DNA of 64,000 bases from Clostridia bacterium. GTDB taxonomy: Bacteria; Bacillota; Clostridia; Christensenellales; Aristaeellaceae. The stretch is taken from NCBI GenBank assembly GCA_017465155.1, contig JAFTWV010000127.1, forward strand, positions 115,277 to 179,276, in the 5' to 3' direction. The notes beneath the pieces were generated by a model. The model saw only the letters and a list, made by a program, of their open reading frames with translations, was not told where the DNA came from and made no database searches. Every line of letters starts with the position of its first letter. Positions within the stretch are counted from its first letter, which is position 1. This document shows positions 50,313 to 58,818 of the stretch, piece after piece. The position numbers and the translations under genes were made by a program.

Positions 50313-51854
50313 TTACCTTCCGGTCGTGTAGATTTTCTTCTCCGACGGACGCTCCTTGGCCTTGTCAGCTTCGGCCGCGTTCTTGCGGGCTGCTTCCTTG
50401 TCAGCAGCCATTTCCTCGACAGTCTTGGTGTGCAGACGGGCTGCGCCCTCCGTCACGATCGGCGGAATGAGCGTGCCCTCCGCCTCTGCTTTGGCCCAGC
50501 GTGCCTTGGCACGTTCGATCTCCTCTGCGTACTGAGGCAGCCACTCTGCCTGAGCAATGAGCATCTCGTCAACCATCTGCCAGATCTCCTCAGTATTGCA
50601 GACCGCGCCGACAAGAGGATCCATCATCATTGCCTGACGCAGCAGGTTGACGTCCGCATGGGCCGCAGCCTCCACCGCAAGGCGCTGCACTGTGATATTC
50701 GACTGGCAGCAGGCTGCACAGCCCAGCGGCAGATCACCCAGCACAGGAATGTTGATGCCGAAGGTATCCACAAAGCCCGGAACCTCGACAATGCAATCGT
50801 CCGGGAGATTGGTGATGCAGCCGTTGTTGACCACATTGAAGTGACCGCGATACACACGACCGGTTTCAATGGATTCAATGATCCAGCTGCCATGCTCCTG
50901 TGAACGATTCTCAGACGCATAGGTTTTGGGCGGCTCCTTGAGCCAGTTGGGGAAGTCTGTCTCAAACCAGTTACGGCCCTCGGTGCACACGCGCAGGTAA
51001 CCGCCGGTTTCACCATTGATCCACACGCCCAGATCAATCCACCTGCGGATCTCATCCGGACGCTTGCGATACCATGCCACATACTCCGAAAGATGGCCGT
51101 TGGATTCGGTGGAGAAGTAGCCGAAGCGCTTCATCATGTCGATACGCACCTTTTCCGTCTGGGCAATCTCAGGATCCGCCATGAGAGCATCCAGCAGCTT
51201 GCCGTTCAGCTCTTCGCCATTATGCTTGACGGACAGATACCACGTCATGTGGTTGATACCCGCGCAGACGATATCAATTTCCTCCTGCTTATAGCCCAGC
51301 GCCCGCGCAATCAGCGCATGACCGCCCTGCACGCCGTGGCACAGACCGACGGTCGGTACTTTCCCGTACTTGTTGCAGTACCAGGTGACCATTGCATTGG
51401 GGTTGGTATAGTTGAGCAGCATACAGCCGGGCGCAGCGACCTCGCGGATATCCCGGCACATGCCCTCCAGCATGGCAATGTCGCGCTGGGCGTACATGAT
51501 GCCGCCGGCGCAGAGGGTATCGCCCACGCACTGATCCACGCCATACTTCAGCGGAATGTTCACATCCAGCTCAAAGGCATCCAGCAGGCCGATACGCGCA
51601 CAGTCAATGACATATTTCGCATCCTTCAGGGCCTCGCGGCGATCCAGCGTCGCCTGAATCTTGATATTCAGCCCGTTGGCTTCAATATCGCGCTGGCAGA
51701 GCTGGTACACCATGTCGAGGTTGCGCGGGTTGATGTCCATGAAAGCGACCTCGATCTCCTGGAACTCTGGCACAGCCAGCAGGTCGGAAAGCAGTCCGCG
51801 TGTAAAACCAATGGAACCTGCGCCGATGAAGGCGACTTTGAATTTCTTTTGCAT
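50313..51854 (-). CDS. GH4 family glycosidase, possibly alpha-glucuronidase type
   Basis: This 513 aa NAD- and metal-dependent glycosidase has the dinucleotide loop AFIGAGSIGFTR and metal residues Cys172-His173 in CHGVQGG and His202 in GINHMTWYL. In GH4 the residues after CH separate specificities: CHSV is typical of alpha-galactosidase, and as I recall CHG is associated with alpha-glucuronidase. This motif, CHGV, therefore points to a uronic acid substrate. An Ala/Lys-rich tail of about 50 residues after the catalytic domain is unusual. The upstream AraC gene and an inverted repeat suggest substrate-induced control. Confidence 0.85.
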   Translation of the reverse strand: MQKKFKVAFIGAGSIGFTRGLLSDLLAVPEFQEIEVAFMDINPRNLDMVYQLCQRDIEANGLNIKIQATLDRREALKDAKYVIDCARIGLLDAFELDVNIPLKYGVDQCVGDTLCAGGIMYAQRDIAMLEGMCRDIREVAAPGCMLLNYTNPNAMVTWYCNKYGKVPTVGLCHGVQGGHALIARALGYKQEEIDIVCAGINHMTWYLSVKHNGEELNGKLLDALMADPEIAQTEKVRIDMMKRFGYFSTESNGHLSEYVAWYRKRPDEIRRWIDLGVWINGETGGYLRVCTEGRNWFETDFPNWLKEPPKTYASENRSQEHGSWIIESIETGRVYRGHFNVVNNGCITNLPDDCIVEVPGFVDTFGINIPVLGDLPLGCAACCQSNITVQRLAVEAAAHADVNLLRQAMMMDPLVGAVCNTEEIWQMVDEMLIAQAEWLPQYAEEIERAKARWAKAEAEGTLIPPIVTEGAARLHTKTVEEMAADKEAARKNAAEADKAKERPSEKKIYTTGR

Positions 51855-51904
51855 GCTCGTATGCTCCTTTCGTAAATCGCACGATGCTTGATACCACCCT
51901 GTCC

Positions 51905-51910
51905 ATCATA
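51905..51910 (-). promoter_or_regulatory. Candidate -10 box of GH4 operon
   Basis: Minus-strand TATGAT at 51910-51905 lacks a good -35 hexamer at the proper distance. This fits a promoter that depends on an activator such as the AraC protein encoded just upstream. Confidence 0.4.
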
Positions 51911-51960
51911 GCAAATAACTTGCCGGCATGCGGAACATATCCGATCCACATCGCGAATGC

Positions 51961-51979
51961 ATGTCACATATTCTGACAT
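51961..51979. promoter_or_regulatory. Inverted repeat upstream of GH4
   Basis: ATGTCA-N7-TGACAT, perfect six base arms, centred about 70 bases upstream of the predicted GH4 start. This is a typical activator position. It may be the binding site of the adjacent AraC regulator. Confidence 0.4.
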
Positions 51980-51981
51980 CG

Positions 51982-52860
51982 TCAATCAAAGAGAAACACC
52001 TGTTTCTCCGTCTGGCCCTGCATCTCTCGCCGGTATGAAAGCGGAGATTTTCCTACGCACGCGGTAAATACGCGTGAAAAGTGCTGTCTCGAGTTAAAGC
52101 CAGCCATCATCGCGACATCAACAACAGGATCGTCCGTACAGGCAAGCAGGAGCTTTGCCCGCTCAATCCGCAGCTGGTTCAGATACTCGATGATCGTGAC
52201 GCCCTGCACCTGACGGAAGATTCTCTGCAGATAAGCTGCGGAAATCCCGAGTTCCGCTGCTACATCATTGATCCTGATATCTTCCGCCATGCGCTCGGAC
52301 AAGAGACGCATACATCGCCTTACGTGTACCAGACATCTTGTCCTCGTGCCCTGCTGCCTGAGTGTCACTGCGAGCTTCAGCAGAAGCTGCCCCGTCAGCA
52401 GCTCCTGCATAGCTTCCTCCGTGTTTTCTCTGTGCCCGAAAGCATCCACAACAGCTGACAGGCTTCGATACAGTCCGCCGTCCGGATCTATGCCGTATTG
52501 ATAAGCCTCACAAGCAGCAAGCCAACTGCGGAACGTCTCTGATGATCTGCAAAGACCGCCTATCGTCAGAAGCCCCTTGCTTTCCTCCGGAGCAAACTCA
52601 ACATTGGTCATATAGCTTTCGTCATCGACATCCAGCGCATGCGGCACACCTGCATCGATGAACACAAACTCCCCCACATCCAGCGTGCGCTCATCGTCAG
52701 CAAGCCGTATGCGGCATCTGCCCTTGACAACATACATGATCTCCGCTCTGTCATGGACATGAGGCGTCATATGGAATCCACTCCAGGTCCATGCATAACA
52801 GGCCTGGATCCGTGGGAACATTCCCGTCACATCAGGGCTGGAAAGCCTCCGGTACTGCAT
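51982..52860 (-). CDS. AraC family transcriptional regulator
   Basis: This 292 aa regulator has an N-terminal cupin (HVHDRAEIMYVVKGRCRIRL, EFVFIDAGVPHALD). The C-terminal double helix-turn-helix comprises INDVAAELGISAAYLQRIF and VDVAMMAGFNSRQHFSRVF. It sits directly upstream of the GH4 gene on the same strand and probably activates it when the cognate sugar is present. The effector is unknown. Confidence 0.88.
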   Translation of the reverse strand: MQYRRLSSPDVTGMFPRIQACYAWTWSGFHMTPHVHDRAEIMYVVKGRCRIRLADDERTLDVGEFVFIDAGVPHALDVDDESYMTNVEFAPEESKGLLTIGGLCRSSETFRSWLAACEAYQYGIDPDGGLYRSLSAVVDAFGHRENTEEAMQELLTGQLLLKLAVTLRQQGTRTRCLVHVRRCMRLLSERMAEDIRINDVAAELGISAAYLQRIFRQVQGVTIIEYLNQLRIERAKLLLACTDDPVVDVAMMAGFNSRQHFSRVFTACVGKSPLSYRREMQGQTEKQVFLFD

Positions 52861-52896
52861 ACAAAGCCTCCTTATCCTGACGCAGCGCAGGGCCTG

Positions 52897-53769
52897 TTAC
52901 ATCCGTCCCTGCATCATCTGCAGCCGGGCGCGGATGCTCTCGCATGCTGCACAGCCGCCCTCGCCTGTTTCGCGCAGGCTGGCAGGCAGAGCATCACCGA
53001 CCTCCTTCATCGCAAGGATGACCTCATCCGGCTCAATGGGGCATCGAATCCCCGAAAGCACCATATCTGCCGCTGTAAAGGCCACGCCGGAGGAGCCCAC
53101 ATTGCGATACACGCATGGAACCTCCACCAGACCGCCTACCGGATCGCATACAAGACCCAACAGATTCATCAGCGCAAAAGCCGCCGCATCGGCACACTGC
53201 TGAGGCTTACCGCCCTCCAGGAAGGTCAGCGCCGCTGCCGCCATCGCAGCTGCAGCACCGCATTCAGCCTGACATCCGCCCTCCGCACCGGAGATGCTGG
53301 ATTGCGTCGCGATGGACTGCCCGACTGCTGCCGCCACAAACAGCGCGTCAACCGCCTGTTCCTCCGTCACGCCGCGTTCCTCCATCATCGCAAGGATCGC
53401 ACCGGGCAGGATACCGCATGCGCCGGCCGTGGGCGCAGCAACAATCTTACCCATGCACGCATTGCATTCCGCCGTCGCCAGCGCATATGCCTCTGCCTTC
53501 CCCAGCAGAGAGCCGCACAGGCATCTGCCGCCTTTCAGCCAGGAAAGCAGCATGGCCGCCTGCCCGCCCGTCAGCCCGGTCACGGAGCGCAGCCGTTCAT
53601 CCAGACCATTTTGCACAGATTCCTTCATGCACTGCAGATGATGGCGCATTGTCTCGCGCACTACCTCAGGCGTCACGCCGCTTTCCTGCGCCTGCACCAT
53701 CACCGCTACATGGGCGATGGATTTCTCATGGCGCGCAAGCTGCACCCATTCTCGCAGCATATAATCCAT
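52897..53769 (-). CDS. sdaAA: L-serine dehydratase, iron-sulfur-dependent, alpha subunit
   Basis: This 290 aa catalytic subunit of the two-part L-serine deaminase turns serine into pyruvate and ammonia. Motifs include the start-proximal LAR, AAPTAGACGILPGA, SGAEGGCQAECG and CDPVGGLVEVPC, with the Cys residues that hold the 4Fe-4S cluster. The beta subunit is two genes upstream, separated by comF. The ATG at 53769 is the most likely start; AAAGG is 12 bases upstream, and TTG 53781 and ATG 53760 are alternatives. Confidence 0.92.
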   Translation of the reverse strand: MDYMLREWVQLARHEKSIAHVAVMVQAQESGVTPEVVRETMRHHLQCMKESVQNGLDERLRSVTGLTGGQAAMLLSWLKGGRCLCGSLLGKAEAYALATAECNACMGKIVAAPTAGACGILPGAILAMMEERGVTEEQAVDALFVAAAVGQSIATQSSISGAEGGCQAECGAAAAMAAAALTFLEGGKPQQCADAAAFALMNLLGLVCDPVGGLVEVPCVYRNVGSSGVAFTAADMVLSGIRCPIEPDEVILAMKEVGDALPASLRETGEGGCAACESIRARLQMMQGRM

Positions 53770-53777
53770 AAAGCATA

Positions 53778-54431
53778 TCAACCTTTCATATCTTTATCAT
53801 CATCCAGCACGACCCTTGTTGCACTCAGCACCATCACGCGCGCCGCACCGGCCTTCAGCAGCGCCTGCGTACAGATACGAGCAGTAGCGCCTGTCGTAAT
53901 CACGTCGTCAATCAGCAGCACGGTTCCCTGGATCCTCCGGCTGCATCGGAACGTGCCATCCAGATTGTTAAGACGCTCCGTCCGGGAAAGCCCGCGCTGC
54001 GTATGTACCTTGCCCGTCCTGATAAGCAGCTGTTCGTACGGAAGGCCTGTTTTTTCCGCAACCAGTCTGCACAGTATCCGCCCATGATCAATTCCGCGTT
54101 CACGCCTGCGTTTGTCAGTCATTGTAACCCATGTGAGCCGCACATCCTCCGGCAGCTGCATTTGCAGCACAAACGCAGCCATTTCCTTTGCAAGCACTTC
54201 AGCGCAGGCGCCGATGCAGCCAAGCTTCAGTTCCGTCACCAACGTCCTTGCACAGCCTGCATACCGCCATACTGCACAGCCGTCAGGCTCCTGCCTTTGC
54301 AGCTGCAGCGAATCAAGCTCTTCTTTGCATTCGCTGCACAGCAGAGCGCCGCCGCTGTTCATGCCGCAGCACAGGCACTGCAGGCCTCGCGGCCATATCA
54401 GCCTCTCCACCGCGCGGAGCATGCTCTTCAA
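53778..54431 (-). CDS. comF: ComF family phosphoribosyltransferase-like protein
   Basis: This 217 aa protein has an N-terminal zinc-finger-like CLCCG...LCSEC pair and a C-terminal PRT domain with LLIDDVITTGAT and the RGLSRTERLNNL block. ComF acts in DNA uptake or processing in the cytoplasm; its exact role is not settled. The start is a TTG at 54431, with AGGAG six bases upstream, overlapping the sdaAB stop. Being placed between the two serine dehydratase subunits is odd. Confidence 0.9.
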   Translation of the reverse strand: MKSMLRAVERLIWPRGLQCLCCGMNSGGALLCSECKEELDSLQLQRQEPDGCAVWRYAGCARTLVTELKLGCIGACAEVLAKEMAAFVLQMQLPEDVRLTWVTMTDKRRRERGIDHGRILCRLVAEKTGLPYEQLLIRTGKVHTQRGLSRTERLNNLDGTFRCSRRIQGTVLLIDDVITTGATARICTQALLKAGAARVMVLSATRVVLDDDKDMKG

Positions 54432-55096
54432 ACATCACTCCTGCGCGCAAGGAAGGTAACACCCTGTACATCAGGCATCGCGCGGATCATGTCGACGATC
54501 TCTTCATCGGGGATCGTGTCCAGTTCGATCACCATCATGGCGTCTCCGCCAGCCTGACGACGATAGCCCTGCATGTTGGCAATGTTGATCCGCTTGCTGG
54601 CAATGGTTCCTGTCACTGCCGCAATCGCGCCGGGCGTATCTGCATGCCGGATAATCAGCGTATTCTCCTTGCCGGTAAAGTTCACGCCGAGGCCGTCAAT
54701 CTTGTGCACCTCGATGTTGCCGCCGCCAACGGACGCTGCCTCCAGCGTAAGCACGCGTCCAGATGCGCCTGTCGTCATCAGCCTTACCGTATTGGGATGC
54801 GCGCCGCGGATTACGATCTGCTGGAAATTGACGCTCAGTCCAGCTTCACGGGCCAGTGTCAGCGAATCGCGCAAACGCTCGTCATCGACGTTCATGCCCA
54901 TCAGGCCGCCGACAATAGCGCGATCCGTCCCGTGGCCGCGGTAGGTTTTGGAGAAGGAGCCGTGCAGGCCAATCTCCGCACGGACGATTTCCTCGCCCAT
55001 CAGCATCCGTGCCGTCAGGCCAATGCGCGCAGCACCTGCTGTATGCGAGCTGCTCGGTCCGATCATGACCGGGCCGATCAGGTCAAACAAATCCAT
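54428..55096 (-). CDS. sdaAB: L-serine dehydratase, iron-sulfur-dependent, beta subunit
   Basis: This 222 aa partner of SdaAA contains DLIGPVMIGPSSSHTAGAAR at the N-terminus and an ACT-like regulatory domain from about residue 145 (TLIIRHADTPGAIAAVTGTI). It starts at ATG 55096 and has a consensus promoter about 35 bases upstream. It is first in the sdaAB-comF-sdaAA operon. Confidence 0.93.
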   Translation of the reverse strand: MDLFDLIGPVMIGPSSSHTAGAARIGLTARMLMGEEIVRAEIGLHGSFSKTYRGHGTDRAIVGGLMGMNVDDERLRDSLTLAREAGLSVNFQQIVIRGAHPNTVRLMTTGASGRVLTLEAASVGGGNIEVHKIDGLGVNFTGKENTLIIRHADTPGAIAAVTGTIASKRINIANMQGYRRQAGGDAMMVIELDTIPDEEIVDMIRAMPDVQGVTFLARRSDV

Positions 55097-55130
55097 GATT
55101 ATGCCGCCTTTCGCAACGATTTGTGGTTCT

Positions 55131-55159
55131 ATTGTACAATGATTTTGCCCTGCGGTCAA
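55131..55159 (-). promoter_or_regulatory. Promoter of the sdaAB operon
   Basis: Minus-strand TTGACC (55159-55154), a 17 base spacer and TACAAT (55136-55131). Confidence 0.8.
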
Positions 55160-55235
55160 CGTATGTTTTCAGCATCGGACACATCAATTTCGCCGATTCT
55201 GCTGCCGTCCGGGCAGATATTTCCGTCTTTCCCCG

Positions 55236-55264
55236 TTGCCCGGCTGGTCTGGGTATGATATAAT
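55236..55264 (+). promoter_or_regulatory. Promoter of the ABC-F gene
   Basis: TTGCCC (55236-55241), a 17 base spacer and a perfect TATAAT (55259-55264) with an extended TGA before it. Confidence 0.75.
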
Positions 55265-55294
55265 CACAGGGATGCAACGAAAGGGGCTGATCAC

Positions 55295-57109
55295 ATGGCC
55301 TGTGCCTATACATTCAATGACGTAACCATCTTCTACAGCGAAAAGGAGCTGTTCAACAACGCAAGCCTGACCATTTCCGACGGCGACCGGATCGGCGTTG
55401 TCGGCCGCAACGGTTCAGGCAAAAGCACATTTCTGCGCCTGCTGGCAGGTCTTGAGGAGCCGGACAACGGCAGCATCACGGTTCGCAGGAACATGTCCGT
55501 CGCCTATCTTCCGCAAACACCGCAGCTGAATCCGCAAGATACCATCACGCAGGCCGCCTTGACCTATCTTCCTGCCCGCCACGGCGAGGACACCTCCACC
55601 GCAGCTTACGAGGCCCAGACAATCCTGACCCAGCTCGGCTTTACCGACCTGAATCAGCCGGTCAGCGAGCTTTCTGGCGGACAGCGGATGCGGGTTGCGC
55701 TGGCAGGCGTTCTATGCAGGGAGAGCGACGTTCTCCTGCTGGATGAGCCAACCAACCACATCGACCTTGACATGGCCCAGTGGCTGGAGGATCGCCTGCT
55801 GGCCCGAAAGGGTACGCTGATCGTCGTCACACATGACCGCTACCTGCTGGAACGCGCTTTCGGCCGCATTTTCCATGTGGGCGATGGAAAGGTTGATGTG
55901 TACAACTGCGCTTACTCCGGCTATCTGGAGGAACGTGCCCAGCGAGAAGAGATGCAGGCTGCTACCCTGCGCAAGAACAAATCGCTGTACCGCAAGGAGC
56001 TGGCGTGGATCAGACGCGGCGCCCCCGCACGTTCCACCAAGGCAAAGGGCCGCATCCAGCGCTTTGAAGCCGTTGCGGAGGCTGTGAAGGAAGCGCCTCC
56101 GGAAGCAGAGCTGTCTGTCCGATCCGTCGCCAGCCGCTTGGGCAAGAAGATCATTTCCTGGAATCATCTGGATGTGGCCATTGGCGGCACTGACCTGATC
56201 CGGGATTTCTCCTACACACTGCTGCGGGATGACAGGATGGGGATTATCGGCAGCAACGGCGCCGGCAAAACCACACTTCTACGCACGCTGTGCGGTGAAC
56301 TCCCTCCCGCCGGCGGTACAATTGAACAGGGCGAGACGGTCCGCATCGGTTATTTCTCGCAGCACTGTCCGCCCCTTGATCCTGACGCTCGGATCATCGA
56401 TGCCATCCGCGACGTCGCCGCTCATGTGTATACACCCGACGGCAGCCAATCCGCCTCCCAGATGGCCGAAACCTTCCTTTTTCCCAGCAGTATGCAGTAC
56501 CAGAAGGTTGCCAGCCTTTCCGGCGGTGAGATGCGCAGACTGTATCTGCTGCGGATTCTGATGGCAGCGCCGAACGTTCTCATACTCGACGAGCCGACAA
56601 ACGACCTTGACCTTGAAACACTGAACGTTCTGGAGGACTATCTGGACAGCTTCCAGGGCGCAATTGTCGCCGTCAGCCACGACCGTTACTTCCTTGACCG
56701 GATCACGACGCATCTGTTCGCCGTGGAGGACATGCAGATGGTACCCTATATCGGCGGGTATCAGAGCTACCTTGACGCCAAGGAAGCTCGGGAGTCTGCC
56801 GTACTCCCTGCAAAAGTGCAGGACGTTCCGTCTGCTGCGCCCCAATCCCGCCGTCAGCATTCCGCACTGAAATTCTCCTACAAAGAGCAGCGTGATTTTG
56901 AAACCATCGAGGATACCGTCATGCAGCTGGAGGAGCAGCTGGAAGCCCTCGCCGCCGATATCGACAAGAATGCCGCCGACTATGTAAAGGTCAGCGAGCT
57001 GATGGCGCTGCAAACCGAAACCCAGCAAAAGCTTGACGAAGCGACTGAACGCTGGCTTTTTCTGCAGGAAAAATGGGAGCAGATTCAGGCCCAGAAGACT
57101 GAGAGCTGA
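55295..57109 (+). CDS. ABC-F family ATPase (Uup-like)
   Basis: This 604 aa cytoplasmic protein has two ABC ATPase domains and no membrane part. Walker A motifs are GRNGSGKST and GSNGAGKTT, signatures LSGGQRMR and LSGGEMRR, and Walker B motifs end LLLDEPTNHID and LILDEPTNDLD. A linker of charged residues lies between them. The C-terminal 90 residues are a predicted coiled coil (MQLEEQLEALAADIDKNAADY), typical of Uup. ABC-F proteins act on ribosomes; some give antibiotic protection. Confidence 0.9.
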   Translation: MACAYTFNDVTIFYSEKELFNNASLTISDGDRIGVVGRNGSGKSTFLRLLAGLEEPDNGSITVRRNMSVAYLPQTPQLNPQDTITQAALTYLPARHGEDTSTAAYEAQTILTQLGFTDLNQPVSELSGGQRMRVALAGVLCRESDVLLLDEPTNHIDLDMAQWLEDRLLARKGTLIVVTHDRYLLERAFGRIFHVGDGKVDVYNCAYSGYLEERAQREEMQAATLRKNKSLYRKELAWIRRGAPARSTKAKGRIQRFEAVAEAVKEAPPEAELSVRSVASRLGKKIISWNHLDVAIGGTDLIRDFSYTLLRDDRMGIIGSNGAGKTTLLRTLCGELPPAGGTIEQGETVRIGYFSQHCPPLDPDARIIDAIRDVAAHVYTPDGSQSASQMAETFLFPSSMQYQKVASLSGGEMRRLYLLRILMAAPNVLILDEPTNDLDLETLNVLEDYLDSFQGAIVAVSHDRYFLDRITTHLFAVEDMQMVPYIGGYQSYLDAKEARESAVLPAKVQDVPSAAPQSRRQHSALKFSYKEQRDFETIEDTVMQLEEQLEALAADIDKNAADYVKVSELMALQTETQQKLDEATERWLFLQEKWEQIQAQKTES

Positions 57110-57169
57110 TCTCACCCCTCTGATCCAGAAGTCGTACAACCGCATCACCAATGCATCGGAGAGCGCCGC

Positions 57170-57904
57170 ATGAGCCGGATTATCTTTCAGAAAACCTATA
57201 TCATTGTCCTGCCGTCCTTTGAATCAACAGCTGTGCACAAGCATCCATTCCTCCACCTTTTTTACAACGCTGCCGGATGCAGGATCAGTACGGAGCATCA
57301 AGTTGTTCAGGGAAGCTGCATCATGACCGGGCCGAATGTACTGCACGCAGTCCCGGCAGGAAACGCGATTTCCTTTTTTCTGCTGATTGATCCCACCAGC
57401 CATCTGGCAGAGCTCCTTCAAAACAGGTACTTACAGGGCAGCTCCTGTTTCAGCATCCAGCTGCCGGAGTACCCGCCAGCTGATCGCCTGAACAGCGTGC
57501 CTGATGACCAGATCATTCAGATCGTGGAAGATTTTCTGGCACAGCTTGGTCTTTTCTCCGAACCGGACAGCATGCTGGATGGGCGCATCCAACAGCTGAT
57601 TGAGAATATCATTTCAGGTCAATGGCTGGCTTGCAGCGTCCGGGAGATCGCAGCAAGCATGTACCTTTCCGAAAGCCGGCTGACGCATCTGTTCAAGGAA
57701 AGCGCCGGCATTTCCCTCAAGAGCTATTTGGTGATCCAAAGGCTGGAACGGGCCTACCGCTGCATCACTTCCGGAGAAAAGCTTACCCGCTCAGCGCATG
57801 AAAGCGGGTTTGCCAGCTCCGCTCACCTCGCCTACACCTGCAAGAAACTCACGGGCATTTCCGTCAGTGATGTATTGAAAAAACGCAAAACAGCAGAATT
57901 TTGA
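57170..57904 (+). CDS. AraC family transcriptional regulator
   Basis: This 244 aa protein has a reduced N-terminal cupin-like domain (HPFLHLFYNAAGCRIS, VLHAVPAGNAISFFLLI). A C-terminal AraC DNA-binding domain follows (VREIAASMYLSESRLTHLFK and SAHESGFASSAHLAYTCKK). The start follows the ABC-F stop by 60 bases; a shared transcript is possible. A strong terminator follows. Its targets are unknown. Confidence 0.85.
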   Translation: MSRIIFQKTYIIVLPSFESTAVHKHPFLHLFYNAAGCRISTEHQVVQGSCIMTGPNVLHAVPAGNAISFFLLIDPTSHLAELLQNRYLQGSSCFSIQLPEYPPADRLNSVPDDQIIQIVEDFLAQLGLFSEPDSMLDGRIQQLIENIISGQWLACSVREIAASMYLSESRLTHLFKESAGISLKSYLVIQRLERAYRCITSGEKLTRSAHESGFASSAHLAYTCKKLTGISVSDVLKKRKTAEF

Positions 57905-57912
57905 AAGCAAAA

Positions 57913-57972
57913 TCAGCCCCTTTGGTTTATCATGACGATGACGCAGATAAACCAAGGGGGCTGCTGCTGTTT
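57913..57972 (+). terminator. Intrinsic terminator after the AraC gene
   Basis: An 18 base arm (57914-57931) pairs with 57945-57962 over about 17 bp with one mismatch or G-U, and is followed by a moderately T-rich run. Confidence 0.75.
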
Positions 57973-58023
57973 AACGGTTTCTGATACAGCTGCTGCCGCA
58001 CCATCATTTGGGGAGGTATGATC

Positions 58024-58728
58024 ATGGAACATTTGCTCAAGGCGACCGCGATGCTGGACTATCTCGATCCTGCCATACAGGCGCTGGTTGAACAGCGTGG
58101 CTGGCGCAAGCTTGACGCTTTTCAGCAGATCAAGGAAATCTACAACTACGTCCGGGACGAAATCGAGTTCGGCTACAACGTTGACGACAACATCCCTGCC
58201 TCACAGGTTTTACGTGACGGGTACGGCCAGTGCAACACCAAAGGTACGCTTTTCATGGCTCTGCTGCGCTGCGTCGGAATCCCCTGCCGGGTACATGGCT
58301 TCACCATTGACAAGAAGCTGCAAAAGGGCGCAATGACCGGCTTCGTATACACAAATGCACCGGTGCACATCTTTCATAGCTGGGTCGAGGTGCTTTATAA
58401 CGGCCAATGGTATGAGCTGGAGGGCTTCATTCTGGACATGGTATACCTGACCAGCCTGCAGCAGCTCTATGCAGACTGTACAGGCGCATTCTGCGGGTAT
58501 GGCGTCGCCGTTGCTGATTTTCAGCATCCCATTGTTGATTGGAACGGTAACAGCACCTATATCCAGAGCAAGGGGATCACGCAGGACTTCGGCGCATATG
58601 ATTCGCCGGACGAGCTCCTTCAGGCTCATCATCAGGATATGTCTGCCTTGAAGCGCTTCCTGTACCGGAATCTGGGCAGGCATCTGATGAATCGGAATGT
58701 CCGCAAGGTTCGCAACAGCTCTGTGTGA
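58024..58728 (+). CDS. Transglutaminase-like cysteine protease-fold protein
   Basis: This 234 aa protein contains the transglutaminase core. Cys70 lies in GQCNTKGTLF, followed by LLRCVGIPCRVHGF, His119 in HSWVEV, and NGQWYELEGF where the third residue of the triad is expected (a Glu rather than Asp appears there). Bacterial members often act as cysteine proteases or peptide amidases. It has no signal peptide. The start at 58024 follows GGGAGG by seven bases. Confidence 0.82.
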   Translation: MEHLLKATAMLDYLDPAIQALVEQRGWRKLDAFQQIKEIYNYVRDEIEFGYNVDDNIPASQVLRDGYGQCNTKGTLFMALLRCVGIPCRVHGFTIDKKLQKGAMTGFVYTNAPVHIFHSWVEVLYNGQWYELEGFILDMVYLTSLQQLYADCTGAFCGYGVAVADFQHPIVDWNGNSTYIQSKGITQDFGAYDSPDELLQAHHQDMSALKRFLYRNLGRHLMNRNVRKVRNSSV

Positions 58729-58740
58729 TCTTGCGGACAT
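58697..58740. repeat. Inverted repeat across the transglutaminase stop codon
   Basis: ATGTCCGCAAG (58697-58707) is perfectly complementary to CTTGCGGACAT (58730-58740), with 22 bases between. It may act as a transcription end or mRNA-stability stem. Confidence 0.6.
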
Positions 58741-58818
58741 CCGCCATTTTCGCCAGTATATCCGGATCGCCCGCGGTTATGTACCGCAAATCCGGCACAG
58801 GGGAAACCATGTTATGTT

